Shown: piece after piece, positions 32,761 through 43,769 of the stretch
Numbering within the stretch: position 1 is the stretch's first letter
Layout of the letters: each line of letters starts with the position of its first letter
From: Megaustenia siamemsis
Taxonomy: Eukaryota; Mollusca; Gastropoda; Stylommatophora; Ariophantidae
Assembly (NCBI GenBank): GCA_032433765.1
Contig: JAVIAB010000160.1
Coordinates: 34,753,702-34,817,701 of the forward strand
Reading direction: 5' to 3'
Length of the DNA: 64,000 nt
Program-made: the position numbers and the translations under genes
Notes under the pieces: model-generated
Databases searched by the model: none
What the model saw: only the letters and a program-made list of their open reading frames with translations
Told to the model about the DNA's origin: nothing

Positions 32761-33013
32761 CTTCTGATGTCTTTCTCCAGTGGTTAGGCACATTAGCCAT
32801 AATAGAGACAACCTTACCTTCAAGCTCAGTAACAGACAGTTGAACATTGTAAAGAGTAGGCTGTATGCTACTCTCAGGGGCAAGTTTCTAAATTAAAAAT
32901 CCTACCACTATAATAAATCAGCATTTCTAAAAGGTGTGTTTTTTTGTGTGTGTGTTAGGCCCTCACAAGAAGATTTGTGAGTTTTTATGTCACTTTTAAT
33001 TAGGTGAAATATT
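32761..33013. other. No feature recognised
   Basis: Short unique stretch before the arrays. Confidence 0.4.
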
Positions 33014-33250
33014 ACAGCCATCACTGACACAGGTAACAAACATCACTGCCACAGGTAACAAACATCACTGACACAAGTTACAGCCATCACTGACACAAGT
33101 TACAAACATCACTGACACAGGTAACAAACATCACTTCCACCGGTAACAAACATCACTGACACAGGTAACAAACATCACTGCCACAAGTAACAAACATCAC
33201 TGACACAAGTTACAAACATCACTGACACAAGTTACAAACATCACTGACTT
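33014..33250. repeat. About 22-bp minisatellite
   Basis: Roughly ten units of acaggtaacaaacatcactg + ac, with acaagtta variants. Confidence 0.9.
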
Positions 33251-33318
33251 ACATTGACAAAGTCACCGCCCTGAACCATGAAGTATTTTATCACTCTGGT
33301 GGCAAGAGAATGAAACAA

Positions 33319-33612
33319 CTAATGATAACATTGCCATTATGAATAATAACATTAGTTATGAATGATAACATTACAGTTATGAATGATAACATTACAGTTA
33401 TGAATAATAACATTAGTCATGAATGATAACATTACAGTCATGAATAATAACATTAGTTATGAATGATAACATTACAGTTATGAATGATAACATTACTGTT
33501 ATGAATAATAACATTAGTCATGAATGATAACATTACAGTTATGAATAATAACATTAGTCATGAATGATAAAATTACAGTTATGAATGATGACATTACAGT
33601 TATGAATATTAA
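33319..33612. repeat. About 21-bp minisatellite
   Basis: Roughly 14 units of ttatgaatgataacattaca + g, alternating with aataataacattag variants. Confidence 0.9.
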
Positions 33613-33631
33613 ATTTGTCTCATAACTTTGT

Positions 33632-34850
33632 CATGAATAATGACTCTGTCTCTCCCTGGATGTATTCACTGTTTACACAATGACTCAGTCTCTCCCTGGA
33701 TGTATTCACTGTTTACACAATGGCTCAGTCTCTCCCTGGATGTATTCACTGTTTACACAATGGCTCAGTCTCTCCCTGGATGTACTCACTGTTTACACAA
33801 TGACTCAGTCTCTCCCTGGATGTAATCACTGTTTACACAATGACTCAGTCTCTGCCTGGAAGTAATCATTGTTTATACAATGACTCAGTCTCTCCCTGGA
33901 TGGAGTCACTGTTTACACAATAGCTCAGTTTCTCCCTAGATGTATTCACTGTTTACACAATGGCTCAGTCTCTCCCTGGATGTATTCACTGTTTACACAA
34001 TGGCTCAGTCTCTCACTGGATGTATTCACTGTTTACACAATGGCTCAGTCTCTCCTTGGATGTATTCACTGTTTACACAATGACTCAGTTTCTCCCTGGA
34101 TGTAATCACTGTTTACACAATGACTCTGTCTCTGCCTGGAAGTAATCATTGTTTACACAACGACTCAGTCTCTCCCTGGATGTAGTCACTGTTTACACAA
34201 TGGCTCAGTCTCTCTCTGGATGTATTCACTCACTGTTTACACAATGGCTCAGTCTCTCCCTGGATGTATTGACTGTTTACACAATGGCTCAGTCTCTCCC
34301 TGGATGTATTCACTGTTTACACAATGGCTCAGTTTCTCCCTAGATGTATTCACTGTTTACACAATGGCTCAGTCTCTCCCTGGATGTATTCACTGTTTAC
34401 ACAATGGGTCAGTCTCTCCCTGGATGTATTCACTGTTTACACAATGGCTTAGTCTCTACCTGGATGTATTCACTGTTTACACCATGACTCAGTCTCTCCC
34501 TGGATGTATTCACTGTTTACACAATGGCTCAGTCTCTCCCTGGATGTATTCACTGTTTACACAATGGCTCAGTCTCTCCCTGGATGTATTCACTGTTTAG
34601 ACAATGGCTCAGTCTCTCCCTGGATGTATTAACTGTTTACACAATGGCTCAGTCTCTCCCTGGATGTATTCACTGTTTACACAATGACTTAGTCTCTCCC
34701 TGGATGTATTCACTGTTTACACAATGGCTTAGTCTCTCCCTGGATGTATTCACTGTTTATACAATGACTTAGTCTCTCCCTGGATGTATTCACTGTTTAT
34801 ACAATGACTTAGTCTCTCCCTGGATGTATTCACTATTCACTGTTGTTTAA
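33632..34850. repeat. 40-bp minisatellite, 1.2 kb
   Basis: About 30 units of ggctcagtctctccctggat + gtattcactgtttacacaat. Because 40 is not a multiple of three, every frame cycles through all phases. It happens to lack stops on the plus strand, giving several overlapping 60-126-codon frames without coding meaning. Confidence 0.95.
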
Positions 34851-35014
34851 ACAGTGGCTCAATGATAAACTAAACATGGGTTCATTGCAGCTTGGTGCTC
34901 TCAGTTAATAGGTACCTGGCTCACCAAGTTGTGGAAGGTAGTGCACTGGCCTCTTCAAACTTTGAAGAGAAAGTAGTCAGTCCATACTTAGGTCATGACA
35001 AATCGGCTATTTAG

Positions 35015-35545
35015 ATTTGTTGAAATGTTATAGATGACATCCAGAGCCAATGTTGAAATGTTATAGATGACGTCCAGAGCCAATGTTGAAATGTTATAGA
35101 TGACATCCAGAGCCAATGTTGAAATGTTATAGATGACATCCAGAGCCAATGTTGAAATGTTATAGATGACATCTAGAGCCAATGTTGAAATGTTATAGAT
35201 GACGTCCAGAGCCAATGTTTAAATGTTATAGATGACTTTCGGAGGCAATGCTGAAATGTTATAGATGACTTTCGGAGGCAATGCTGAAATGTTATAGATG
35301 ACGTCCAGAGCCAATGTTGAAATGTTATAGATGACATCCAGAGCCAATGTTAAAATGTTATAGATGACATCCAGAGCCAATGTTGAAATATTATAGATGA
35401 CTTTCGGAGGCAATGCTGAAATGTCATAGATGACATCCAGAGCCAATATTGAAATGTTATAGATGACTTTCGGAGCCAATGTTGAAATGTTATAGATGAC
35501 ATCCAGAGCCAATGTTAAAATGTTAAGGTGACATCCAGAGCTAAA
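35015..35545. repeat. 33-bp minisatellite
   Basis: About 16 units of atgttgaaatgttatagatg + acatccagagcca, with a ctttcggaggc variant class. The 33-bp period keeps minus-strand frames open (ALDVIYNISTL). Confidence 0.93.
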
Positions 35546-35796
35546 AACATGCATTTGCTGTCTCTGCAGCATGCACAAAACAAGGTCTGGGGAAAAGGTC
35601 TTCAAATTTAGATATACAATACAGAAATCAATGGGACATGGATACAAGTCTTCTTGTAATATTGGAGGTAAGATTGTGTTGAGCGGTTGTGATGTTAGGG
35701 GATAGTCAAGTGGGGGTAAGATTGTGTTGAGGGGTTGATGTGATGTTTGAGAATAGTCAAGTGGAGGTAAGATTGTGTTGAATGGTTGCTGTATTG
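35546..35796. other. Linker with a short gtaagattgtgttga duplication
   Basis: A 65-bp segment (gtaagattgtgttgagggg..., then atagtcaagtg) occurs about three times between 35667 and 35785. Confidence 0.6.
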
Positions 35797-36350
35797 TTAA
35801 TCAATGACCAATGGGACATTATCACTAACCAATGGAACATAATCAATGACCAATAGAACATAATCAATGACCAATAGAACATAATCAATGACCAATGGAA
35901 CATAATCAATGACCAATAGAACATAATCCATGACCAATGGAACATAATCAATGACCAATAGAACATAATCAATGACCAATGAAACATAATCAATGACCAA
36001 TAGAACATAATCAATGACCAATGGAACATAATCAATGACCAATAGAACATAATCAATGACCAATAGAACATAATCAATGACCAATAGAACATAATCAATG
36101 ACCAATAGAACATAATCAATGACCAATGAAACATAATCAATGACCAATGAAACATAATCAATGACCAATAGAACATAATCAATGACCAATAGAACATAAT
36201 CAATGACCAATAGAACATAATCAATGACCAATAGAACATAATCAATGACCAATGAAACATAATCAATGACCAATGAAACATAATCAATGACCAATAGAAC
36301 ATAATCAATGACCAATGGAACATAATCAATGACCAATGGGATATAATCAG
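35797..36350. repeat. 21-bp array, compound block copy 2
   Basis: About 26 units of accaatagaacataatcaat + g. It is more homogeneous than copy 1 (26545-27176). Confidence 0.94.
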
Positions 36351-36918
36351 CAACAAATCTTCATCTCCTGATGGCAACAACAAAAATATACATGTCACTC
36401 TAGACCACCATCATATTAGCCAAACTCTAGAGCAAGATCATATTAGCCAAACTCTAGACCTCCATCATATTAGCAAAACTCTAGACCTCCATCATATTAG
36501 CCAAACTCTAGACCTCCATCATATTAGCCAAACACTAGACCTCCATCATATTAGCCAAACTCTAGACCTCCATCATATTAGCCAAACTCTAGACCTCCAT
36601 CATATTAGCCAAACTCTAGACCTCTATCATATTAGCCAAACTCTAAACCTCCATCATATTAGCCAAACTCTAGACCTCCATCATATTAGCCAAACTCTAG
36701 ACCTCCATCATATTAGCCAAACTCTAGACCTCCATCATATTAGCCAAACTCTAGACCTCCATCATATTAGCCATACTCTAGACCACCATCATATTAGCCA
36801 AACTCTAGACCACCATCATATTAGCCAAACTCTAGACCTCCATCATATTAGCCAAACTCTAGACCACCATCATATTAGCCAAACTCTAGAGCACCATCAT
36901 ATTAGCCATACTCTAGAC
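36351..36918. repeat. Linker and 27-bp array, compound block copy 2, left part
   Basis: Same linker and unit as 27177-28094. The array is interrupted after 36918 by the hAT element and continues in phase at 39637-39775. Confidence 0.94.
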
Positions 36919-37119
36919 CAGTGGTGGCCAACTTGAGGTTGCCCGAGGGCCGGATTAAAGCCAAGGCCAAGACCCGCGGGCCACACTTAAGAATATCGTC
37001 AAAAATGACAGTAGGGACCTATGCGATATAGTAATATATAAATAATGCTTGCACTTTGACTACATATTTGATTTGTAACAAATCCATTAATTATTCATTT
37101 TAAAATTACCTTTAATGTC

Positions 37120-38919
37120 TCAGTGCGACGATTGTGACTTGTCACAGCTTTCCACCAGAGATTTGAAGTCCACTTCCATTTTTGACGTGGCGATTCGGAG
37201 AGTATGGGACAATGTCGAATCGGTCATTCTGTTCCTGGTCTTAGATTTAATTAACTTCATGGAAGAGAATGTTGTCTCGCAGAGATATGTGCTGCCGAAT
37301 ATAGAGCACATCTTTAGTGCCCATTTTCTCAGACACGGGTAACGTTCATTTGGTAGCAATTTCCAGAAGTCAGCTCCTAATGCCTTTACAGTACTGAGGA
37401 AGGGGTCACACTGAAGGTCACACAACTCTAGTTGAAGATCTGATGGCTGGCACTCCACTGTGCACTTAATTGGGTTATTAAAAAGTTCCGTTTGCGGACG
37501 AAACATTTCAAAATCTTGAAATCGTCGATCAAATTCACAAATCAAATGTTCAATGTCAGCTGCGTACTTACTGAAGTTTGCACTTTCTATCTCTGACAAC
37601 AACTGCTTACAACTTGAAAAATGGAACAGATCATTTTTTTGCAAAGAAAGTCTAAATAGATTCAGCTTCTTTTTAAAACCATCAACATATCCCATCAATT
37701 GAAAAATGGTTTGCTTTTCCCCTTGTAGCTGCAAATTCAATATGTTCAAATGTTGTGTGATGTCTGTGAGATATGCCAGATTATGAAGGAAATTAATGTC
37801 TTTGAGTGCATGTTGAAGATCAATGGAGCATGGTAAGTTCTCTCGCAGGAAGTCATAAATGTCATTCTTCAGTTCAAAAAATATTATTAAACATTTCCCT
37901 CGACTAAGCCATCTTACTTCTGTATAAAGCAGGAGATCACCGTAGCTAGAATCTACTTCCTCTAAAAATGATAAAAACTTCCTGTGATTTAAAGACTGGT
38001 GTCCTCCTCTTATCAAATTTGTTATTTTCACAACAGTAGCCATGGTGTCTTTTAGATTTATGGACTTTGCACAAAGGGCCTCTTGATGAATTATGCAATG
38101 CAATGTAGGTACGTTAATTTTGTTTTGCTTTAGAAGTCCAACAAAACCAGTATTTGAACCAATAAAAGCTTTGCAACCATCAGTACACACTGCAGACAAC
38201 TTTCCAAAACCACCTACTTCATCTACGGCACTATGAACTGCAGAAAATATGTCTGTCCCTCTACAAGTGTCATGCAAAGAGCAAACTTCCAACAATTCTT
38301 CAATAACAGTAAAATCCTCCTGGATAACTTTAACAAAAATAAGAAGCTGGTAAGTGTCAGTGATGTCAGTACTTTCATCAATCGCGAGCGAAAAATATGA
38401 GCAGTTTTCAATACAAGATTTTAAACTTTGAGACAGTTGCAGACTGATGTCTTCTGTTCTTCTGGCTACAGTTTGTTTTGAAAGAGGCACAGATTCAAAT
38501 TCTTTGGCTATTTTTTCTTGACCGAATGCCTTTGCCATTTGAATCGCACATTTCTTCACAAAATTTCCGTCAGTAAAGGGTTTTTTAGATTTTGCAAGCT
38601 CATAGGTAACTGTATATGATGCAATGATCGATGACTCTTTAATTTTATTGCCCTTTGTATACATACTTTGCTGTTGATTCAACTTTGTCTTCAGCTGTTC
38701 AACCAAAAGCTTCCTAGCTTCAATGCTATGTTTCTCATACATGTTTTGATGATGTGTGGCATAGTGCCGTTTTAAATTATATTCCTTCAAAACGGCTAAC
38801 ACTTGAACGCAAATTAAGCACTGAGGTTTACTATCCTTATTGAAGATGAACAAATAATCTAATTCCCATTCAGGTTTAAATATGCGATTTTCACAATCAA
38901 CTTTTCTACGTTTTAACAT
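37120..38919 (-). CDS. hAT-family transposase, ZBED/GTF2IRD2-like, intact
   Basis: 599 codons without interruption encode a cut-and-paste transposase that would act in the nucleus. An N-terminal BED-like zinc finger is visible: CLIC at 34-37, then H52 and H56/H57. The RNase H-like catalytic core shows LAIDESTD with D181, CTDGC with D247, a THCIIH-type LHCIIHQEALC motif at 273-283, and EVRWLSRG at 334-341. The C-terminal hAT dimerisation region contains CETTFSSMK with the candidate third acidic residue E548, then IKSKTRNRM. Full-length members of this group are about 550-700 residues, so the length fits. The start at 38919 is the first ATG before the zinc finger. There is no intron or stop. 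TIRs and TSDs flank it. Whether it is expressed cannot be seen. It could have been partly domesticated elsewhere, but here it sits in its own element. Confidence 0.93.
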   Translation of the reverse strand: MLKRRKVDCENRIFKPEWELDYLFIFNKDSKPQCLICVQVLAVLKEYNLKRHYATHHQNMYEKHSIEARKLLVEQLKTKLNQQQSMYTKGNKIKESSIIASYTVTYELAKSKKPFTDGNFVKKCAIQMAKAFGQEKIAKEFESVPLSKQTVARRTEDISLQLSQSLKSCIENCSYFSLAIDESTDITDTYQLLIFVKVIQEDFTVIEELLEVCSLHDTCRGTDIFSAVHSAVDEVGGFGKLSAVCTDGCKAFIGSNTGFVGLLKQNKINVPTLHCIIHQEALCAKSINLKDTMATVVKITNLIRGGHQSLNHRKFLSFLEEVDSSYGDLLLYTEVRWLSRGKCLIIFFELKNDIYDFLRENLPCSIDLQHALKDINFLHNLAYLTDITQHLNILNLQLQGEKQTIFQLMGYVDGFKKKLNLFRLSLQKNDLFHFSSCKQLLSEIESANFSKYAADIEHLICEFDRRFQDFEMFRPQTELFNNPIKCTVECQPSDLQLELCDLQCDPFLSTVKALGADFWKLLPNERYPCLRKWALKMCSIFGSTYLCETTFSSMKLIKSKTRNRMTDSTLSHTLRIATSKMEVDFKSLVESCDKSQSSH

Positions 38920-39341
38920 GATTTAATACAAAATCTCACATCAAAGTTAAAAGTCACAGAATGTTGGTCCACTATCGAAAATAAGTCCAGATTTGACAGT
39001 TATACACAGACTTGTGTTTGACAATAAAATCAAAAGATTGTGACCAAATAAACACGTTGCAGTCATTTTATAGACAAGACAAGACGATGGGATCAAAGGG
39101 AATGAAGGCGAACAGTGAAACATTTTGAATGTAACTTCAAAGACAGAATTAGAGCTACGAAGTCCCCTCACCCCTGTCCCTCCCAACCTCATTAACCCCT
39201 TACCGCGAAATGAAAGAGCCACCACAAGTCCAGACGACAAATGTTGAGCCAAAGATCTGACGCTATCACCGCACTGACAATAAAGCAACTTTGCGGTACC
39301 AACTCGAAGCAAAGACTTTGAATATTGTCGGCACCATTAGT

Positions 39342-39344
<3 letters not shown>

Positions 39345-39420
<76 letters not shown>

Positions 39421-39431
39421 TGTGTGTGTGT
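39345..39431. repeat. (TG)n/(CGTG)n microsatellite inside hAT
   Basis: A tract of TG repeats, then about nine GCGT repeats, then TG again. It lies upstream of the transposase and may be length-variable between copies. Confidence 0.9.
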
Positions 39432-39636
39432 TATTTGAAATTATGTTGCCAATCTAGCTGTTGCGAGAAATTGACAGAGATTTTCAAATTGTGTATTCTT
39501 GAACGATAGAAGAGTTAACTCCGACACGGATTAAAACCAGGAGAAATCCGCTATTAGGGGTAAAAAATGAAGTAAGTCCGTGGAGCTTCGCGGGCCAAGA
39601 AAACTAGGCCCGCGGGCCGCCATTTGGCCACCCCTG

Positions 39637-39950
39637 CTCTAGACCACCATCATATTAGCCAAACTCTAGACCACCATCATATTAGCCAAACTCTAGACCC
39701 CCATCATATTAGCCAAACTCTAAACCTCCATCATATTAGCCAAACTCTAGACCTCCATCACATTAGCCAAACTCTATTTATGTGATAAATTAGGTCTCTT
39801 ATTTGAGACAGCAACAGCGGCTGAATGTGTCAATAAAGAAGTTATGATGTTAACCAAACATTCGGAAAAGATGGTCAAATGTCTAATTGTCTGACGAATG
39901 GTCAAGCAAACATGAATGCCACTAAATATCACTTCTAATATGAATATCTG
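39637..39950. repeat. 27-bp array remainder and duplicated flank, block copy 2
   Basis: Five 27-bp units (39637-39775), then the unique flank matching 28095-28260 (ctatttatg.gataaattagg, gaagttatga, cattcggaaaagatggtcaa). Confidence 0.9.
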
Positions 39951-39964
39951 AATATCATTGAACT

Positions 39965-40870
39965 TCGGATATGTCCATAGGTGCTCAGATCCCCTCTTCA
40001 TCAAGTCTCGAAGTGTCCAGCGACTGACGACTCCAGTTCTGTATTGGTTGATTAGTCTTCTTACACGCCCACTAAGTTTCTCGTTTTTCTGGCTGTGCCC
40101 ATATTAACTCCCATCTCTTTCATCCGAAGGAGTGACGTGGACTCATGGTTATCAAAGTCCCGTGTCACTCCAACTTCCCGGAGGGCATTGATGATGTCCG
40201 CACGATCCATTGGTTGACCATCCTCAACAATAGCGCAGCTAGCCAACCTGTCCGCCCTTTCATTTCCCCGTACTCCAGCATGTCCTGATACGTAGACAAA
40301 GGTGACCTTACGTATTTTTGACTTCTTCAGTGACTCTACCCATTGCCTACGTACAGATCCTGCCTCCACTTTTCGTATCATGCTCATCATCATCACATCG
40401 AATGCTACTCGTGGTCATAATGTATGCATCACTGTTTTCCTTGACTATTCTGCCTGCCGAGCGTGCTGTAAATGCCCATGCACTTCTTAGGTGTCGTATT
40501 ACAGATCCGACTGTATAGATGACTGCATCTTTCTCATCGATGTTATCCCAGATGAGACAGTTGACCTCCGCATTGACCACGACTGAGTTCTGTTCCCTAC
40601 ATTTCCTGTCGAGTGTGACAATACACGAAAATGTCTCCTTGAATGATGTAGGCACCGGTATCCACTCCTCACCAGTGTTGATATTGGTAAGCCCACAGAC
40701 CTGTTTGATGACATCTTCTGCTCGGCCCACCCATGATTTGCCTCTTTTTAGCCTGACACCCTTCCCTGTTTCGAGCTCATGATGCAATACATGCTCTTTA
40801 TCTGCACTAATCATCAAGTATGCTCGTGCCCTCCAGATCTTGATCCTGTCATCCATGGTTGGAAAGTCAA
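39965..40870 (-). pseudogene. L-RH retroelement ORF, RNase H domain, most complete copy
   Basis: The minus strand begins MSFFHFDFPTMDDRIKIWRA, then VRLKRGKSWVGRAEDVIKQV. The RNase H domain follows: DEKDAVIYTVGSV (the family has YTDGS, so the first catalytic aspartate is replaced by V here), then SDAYIMTTSS. A deletion or frameshift near 40400 joins the frame to MIRKVEAGSVRRQWVESLK, VYVSGHAGVRGNERADRLAS and VVSRWTLRDLMKRGSEHLWT. The GHAGVRGNERAD motif carries the last catalytic acidic residue. It resembles an RNase H-bearing ORF widespread in mollusc genomes. It is dead: the first acidic residue is lost and the frame is broken. Copies at 20835, 25190, 46811 and in each composite unit are pieces of this family. 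Confidence 0.8.
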
Positions 40871-41203
40871 AATGAAAGAATGACACTTAAAATTTAATAA
40901 CCTTTACTATGATTAATTGATGTGCATGTGAATGACTGAATGAGGTATCTTTTATTGTTGCTCTCCTCAAGGACTATCTTGATATTCAATAATTTTATTT
41001 GTATTTTTTAACATTTTTACCAAAGTTATAAGTCCATAAAAGTTACATACTGGACCACATCTGGACTGCTCATCATCATCACCATGCCTTTTTGTGCATT
41101 TCATCAGTTTTGATCGTGTTTCGACATTCCGATTGCTTATGATGAATGATGATATTGTATGAAGGGGAACAGATGGCTGTATTCACTTTCTGTGCGGTTT
41201 TGT
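40871..41203. other. No feature recognised
   Basis: AT-rich sequence between two retroelements. Confidence 0.4.
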
Positions 41204-41204
41204 A

Positions 41205-42851
41205 TTATGTCTTTTCTCTCTCTCTGTGATCAAGACTCAATCAGAGTAGGATTCCAGACTCTATCATGAAGTCAGCTGTCTGTTTGAGTGATTTGATTGC
41301 CCCATATAGTTTTTCTTCCAGTGAGGTGGGTGTGGACCACATTGCTCTTCTCAGGTCTGTGTGCTGGGGGCAATCCTGTAGAATATGTTATGTTGTCATA
41401 TTGTCCAGTGTACAGTGGCATAGGCTGGTTGTACCTATTTTGGATATGGTGAACATGTGATTCCTCATTCTATTGTGGCCAGTGCATAAGCGAATTAGAT
41501 GACTTGATCCCTCCTTGATAGTTGATGGTATCCATCCCTCTTGTTATGATTTGGGTGTTCTCATTTCCATTTTTCATGGTACTGGCCTTTGAAGATGGAT
41601 TTCGCTTCATCATAACTGAGTGGATGGTTCTCTTGTGGTAATCTCCTTCCCTCTTTAGCTAATTTGTCTGCGCATTCGTTCCCATGTATATTACAGTGTG
41701 ATGGTATCCACTGAATGACTACTCTTTGGAAGTTATTGCATAGTTGGTCCAGGGTTGTTCTCAAGTTCTCTAGTTCATTGTTCTTGGGGCTTTTTAGAGC
41801 TGATAGTACTGACAGAGCATCAGTCAGAATCACCAATTTATTGTGCATGTTATTTTTGAGTTGAGTAGCCAGTGTTGCAGCATCTCTGATGGCCTCAGTT
41901 TCTGCTTTAAAGTTGTTTGAGAATTTCCCAGTAGCTAATGACTTGGTGATCTTGTCCTTGTTATTCAGCGTCAAGAACTCACCACCCCCTCTATTTCTGG
42001 TGGCATTTGTAGCAGAGCCATCTGTGTATATGTGGGACCAAGAGTCCTGTGGGTAACATCGTGCACGTGTTTTCTTTCTGTGTCTGATAGGGTGCCTTTT
42101 TTCATGATTCCTGTAATATTTTCCTTAAGTTCTGGTACTTTATGTTTTCCATGAGGAGACATATCAGATGGGCCCAAGGGTTTCGGTATTGTTTGGGAAA
42201 GTACCGGGTCTCCAGTATCAGTAGTTAGTTCATTGGCGATTGTAGCGAAGTTGCTCCTCTTTAGTCGTACAATTCCTAGACCAGTAATTCTTTGATGCAT
42301 GGGGTGGCTAAGGAGCCTTCTATATTTCTCCGCTTGTTGCAATACTTTAGTGACCCGTCTGTCATCTAAGGGTTGTAAACCTGTTACTGTTTCTAGAGTT
42401 TTGATAGGCGTAGATTTCATAGCACCCGTGATGATACAGGCAGCTTGGCTCTATGTTCTGTTAATTTTGCTAAGGTGTGATTTGGAAGCCATAGCCCAGG
42501 CTGTGACTCCATACTTTAGGACTGGTCTGACCCTTCCTACGTATAGTCTTTTCAAGATATTGCTATCTGCTGCCCAGTCCGTTCCTGCCAATTTCTTCAT
42601 AATATTACTTCGGTTTTTGGCTTTTTTCTTGCTCTGCTTATCTGATTTTTCCAAGTCATTTTGCAATTCATGGTGACGCCAAGATATGTTGGGTTTTGAC
42701 CAATAGGGAGTGTATGGTCTTTTATATGGGTAAGAACCAGGTGTTCGTCCATTTTTCAAGTTCGCCTAGGGCATCTTGCATCCTGGAACCATCCACTGAC
42801 ATACTTTCCTCGCGAGCCCATAACACCAGACTATTATGTGTTATGTCTTTT
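41205..42851 (-). mobile_element. 5'-truncated RNase H-type LINE (I/Jockey-superfamily-like), 1625 bp
   Basis: A perfect 11-bp TSD, ttatgtctttt, lies at 41205-41215 and 42841-42851. On the minus strand the order is RT palm end (SLVLWAREESMSVDGSRMQD then ALGELEKW), the post-palm part (SNILKRLYVGRVRPVLKYGV, TAWAMASKS), a long connection (IKTLETVTGLQPLDDRR, RRLLSHPMHQR), then RNase H (FKAETEAIRDAATLATQL with the catalytic E, LVILTDALSVLSAL with D, and IQWIPSHCNIHGNECADKLA with the last D), and the 3' end with a (CT)n/(GA)n tail. Three frame breaks (near 42750, 42430 and 41975) make it inactive. RNase H after RT is a trait of the I/Jockey-related LINE groups. The same family lies at 6582 and 1442. 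Confidence 0.9.
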
Positions 42852-43015
42852 GACGTGGACTGAGACTGCTATGATGGGGACTGTAGACTGTAGCTACTTT
42901 TTCTTTGTTTAGGAGATGAGATAGTAATTTAGATGATTCCACTGGCACGGGCGGTTGAGCAATTACGGATTTTAATTCGTTTGCAGTGATACAGAGGCCT
43001 TCCATAACCAAAACC
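42852..43015 (-). other. Unexplained 55-codon open frame next to the LINE
   Basis: The minus strand reads MVLVMEGLCITANELKSVIA, then PPVPVESSKLLSHLLNKEK. It has balanced amino-acid composition, unlike the AT background, and may be another element's fragment. I do not recognise it. Confidence 0.3.
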
Positions 43016-43079
43016 ATATCATGTCTGCCTGCTGGCGTAGGAGGTGATCATGTCTCTCTACAACTTGCGATCTCGACAT

Positions 43080-43700
43080 CATTATCATTTCTGTTGCTTC
43101 CCTCTAGTCTATCTCTTCGTCCCACAATTTTCCCAGTTGTCACAATATATTCCAGCTATTCCCTTCTCATTACATGGCCAAATAATGATGATTGTATCAT
43201 TGTTTCTTCTAATATTAATATTGGAAATTATCTTTCTTTTTGAATTTGCTTTGGCCTCTTTCAGAACGTTTTCATTATGATTACTCTTCTTACCTGTCCG
43301 TGGTATTCTCAACATTCTTGTCTTCTGTAAAACCACATTTCTACAGCCGCCACCGCCAGTGATTTTCTTGTCTATTATCCTCTGGACTGCTGCTGGACCC
43401 ATACGGTACTAAATCGTTGGACCCATCTTCTCAGACTTGAACCCTACTAGTATTATTAAATGTACTGTACTTGAGGACCCTTCGGCATCTGGCTGGGGCA
43501 TCTTCAGCAGACCTTGTGGAGCCTATCATCACTTGACCGGGAGCCTACAGTTTGAACCTTGAATATAAATTTAGTAAAGTGACAAGATGGAAATTCCTGG
43601 GTTTACCATGAACTTCTTTCCATGTCGATATGAGACAAAATAAACTTACTGTGCTTCCAATTGCAATGTGGAAGAAAACTTTCGGATTTGGGGTCGTCAT
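43080..43700 (-). pseudogene. LINE RT C-terminal fragment (pair with 30790-31420)
   Basis: The minus strand reads MLRIPRTGKKSNHNENVLKE, AKANSKRKIISNI and NEKGIAGIYCDNWENCGTKR, and upstream GPAAVQRIIDKKI. It is parallel to 30790-31420, including the non-coding flank. Broken by frameshifts. Confidence 0.7.
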
Positions 43701-43769
43701 CGTCTAGGCCCGACAAGTTGCTGAGAGTGACTTCCCTTGAGGTCTATTGTCACGGCGTCCGCTCAAACA

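Larger units (their letters stand above)
36919..39636 (-). mobile_element. Complete autonomous-type hAT DNA transposon
   Basis: The element is 2718 bp with short terminal inverted repeats: the left end begins cagtggtggccaac, and the right end reads ttggccacccctg, the inverted form with one mismatch in the first dozen bases. An exact 8-bp TSD, ctctagac, lies at 36911-36918 and 39637-39644. Excision in silico restores the 27-bp array in phase. Subterminal regions are GC-rich (ccgcgggcc motifs near both ends). It contains one long transposase gene and a (TG)n/(CGTG)n run at 39345-39431 in the 5' non-coding part. Eight-base TSDs and CAG.G termini are established hAT features. Confidence 0.95.

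Noticed and set aside
33632..34850. Several frames with SPWMYSLFTQWLSL-type repeats
   Set aside because: The 40-bp unit cycles through all frames and simply lacks stop codons.
35757..36398. 213- and 179-codon minus-strand frames
   Set aside because: They are translations of a 21-bp tandem repeat, whose period is a multiple of three.
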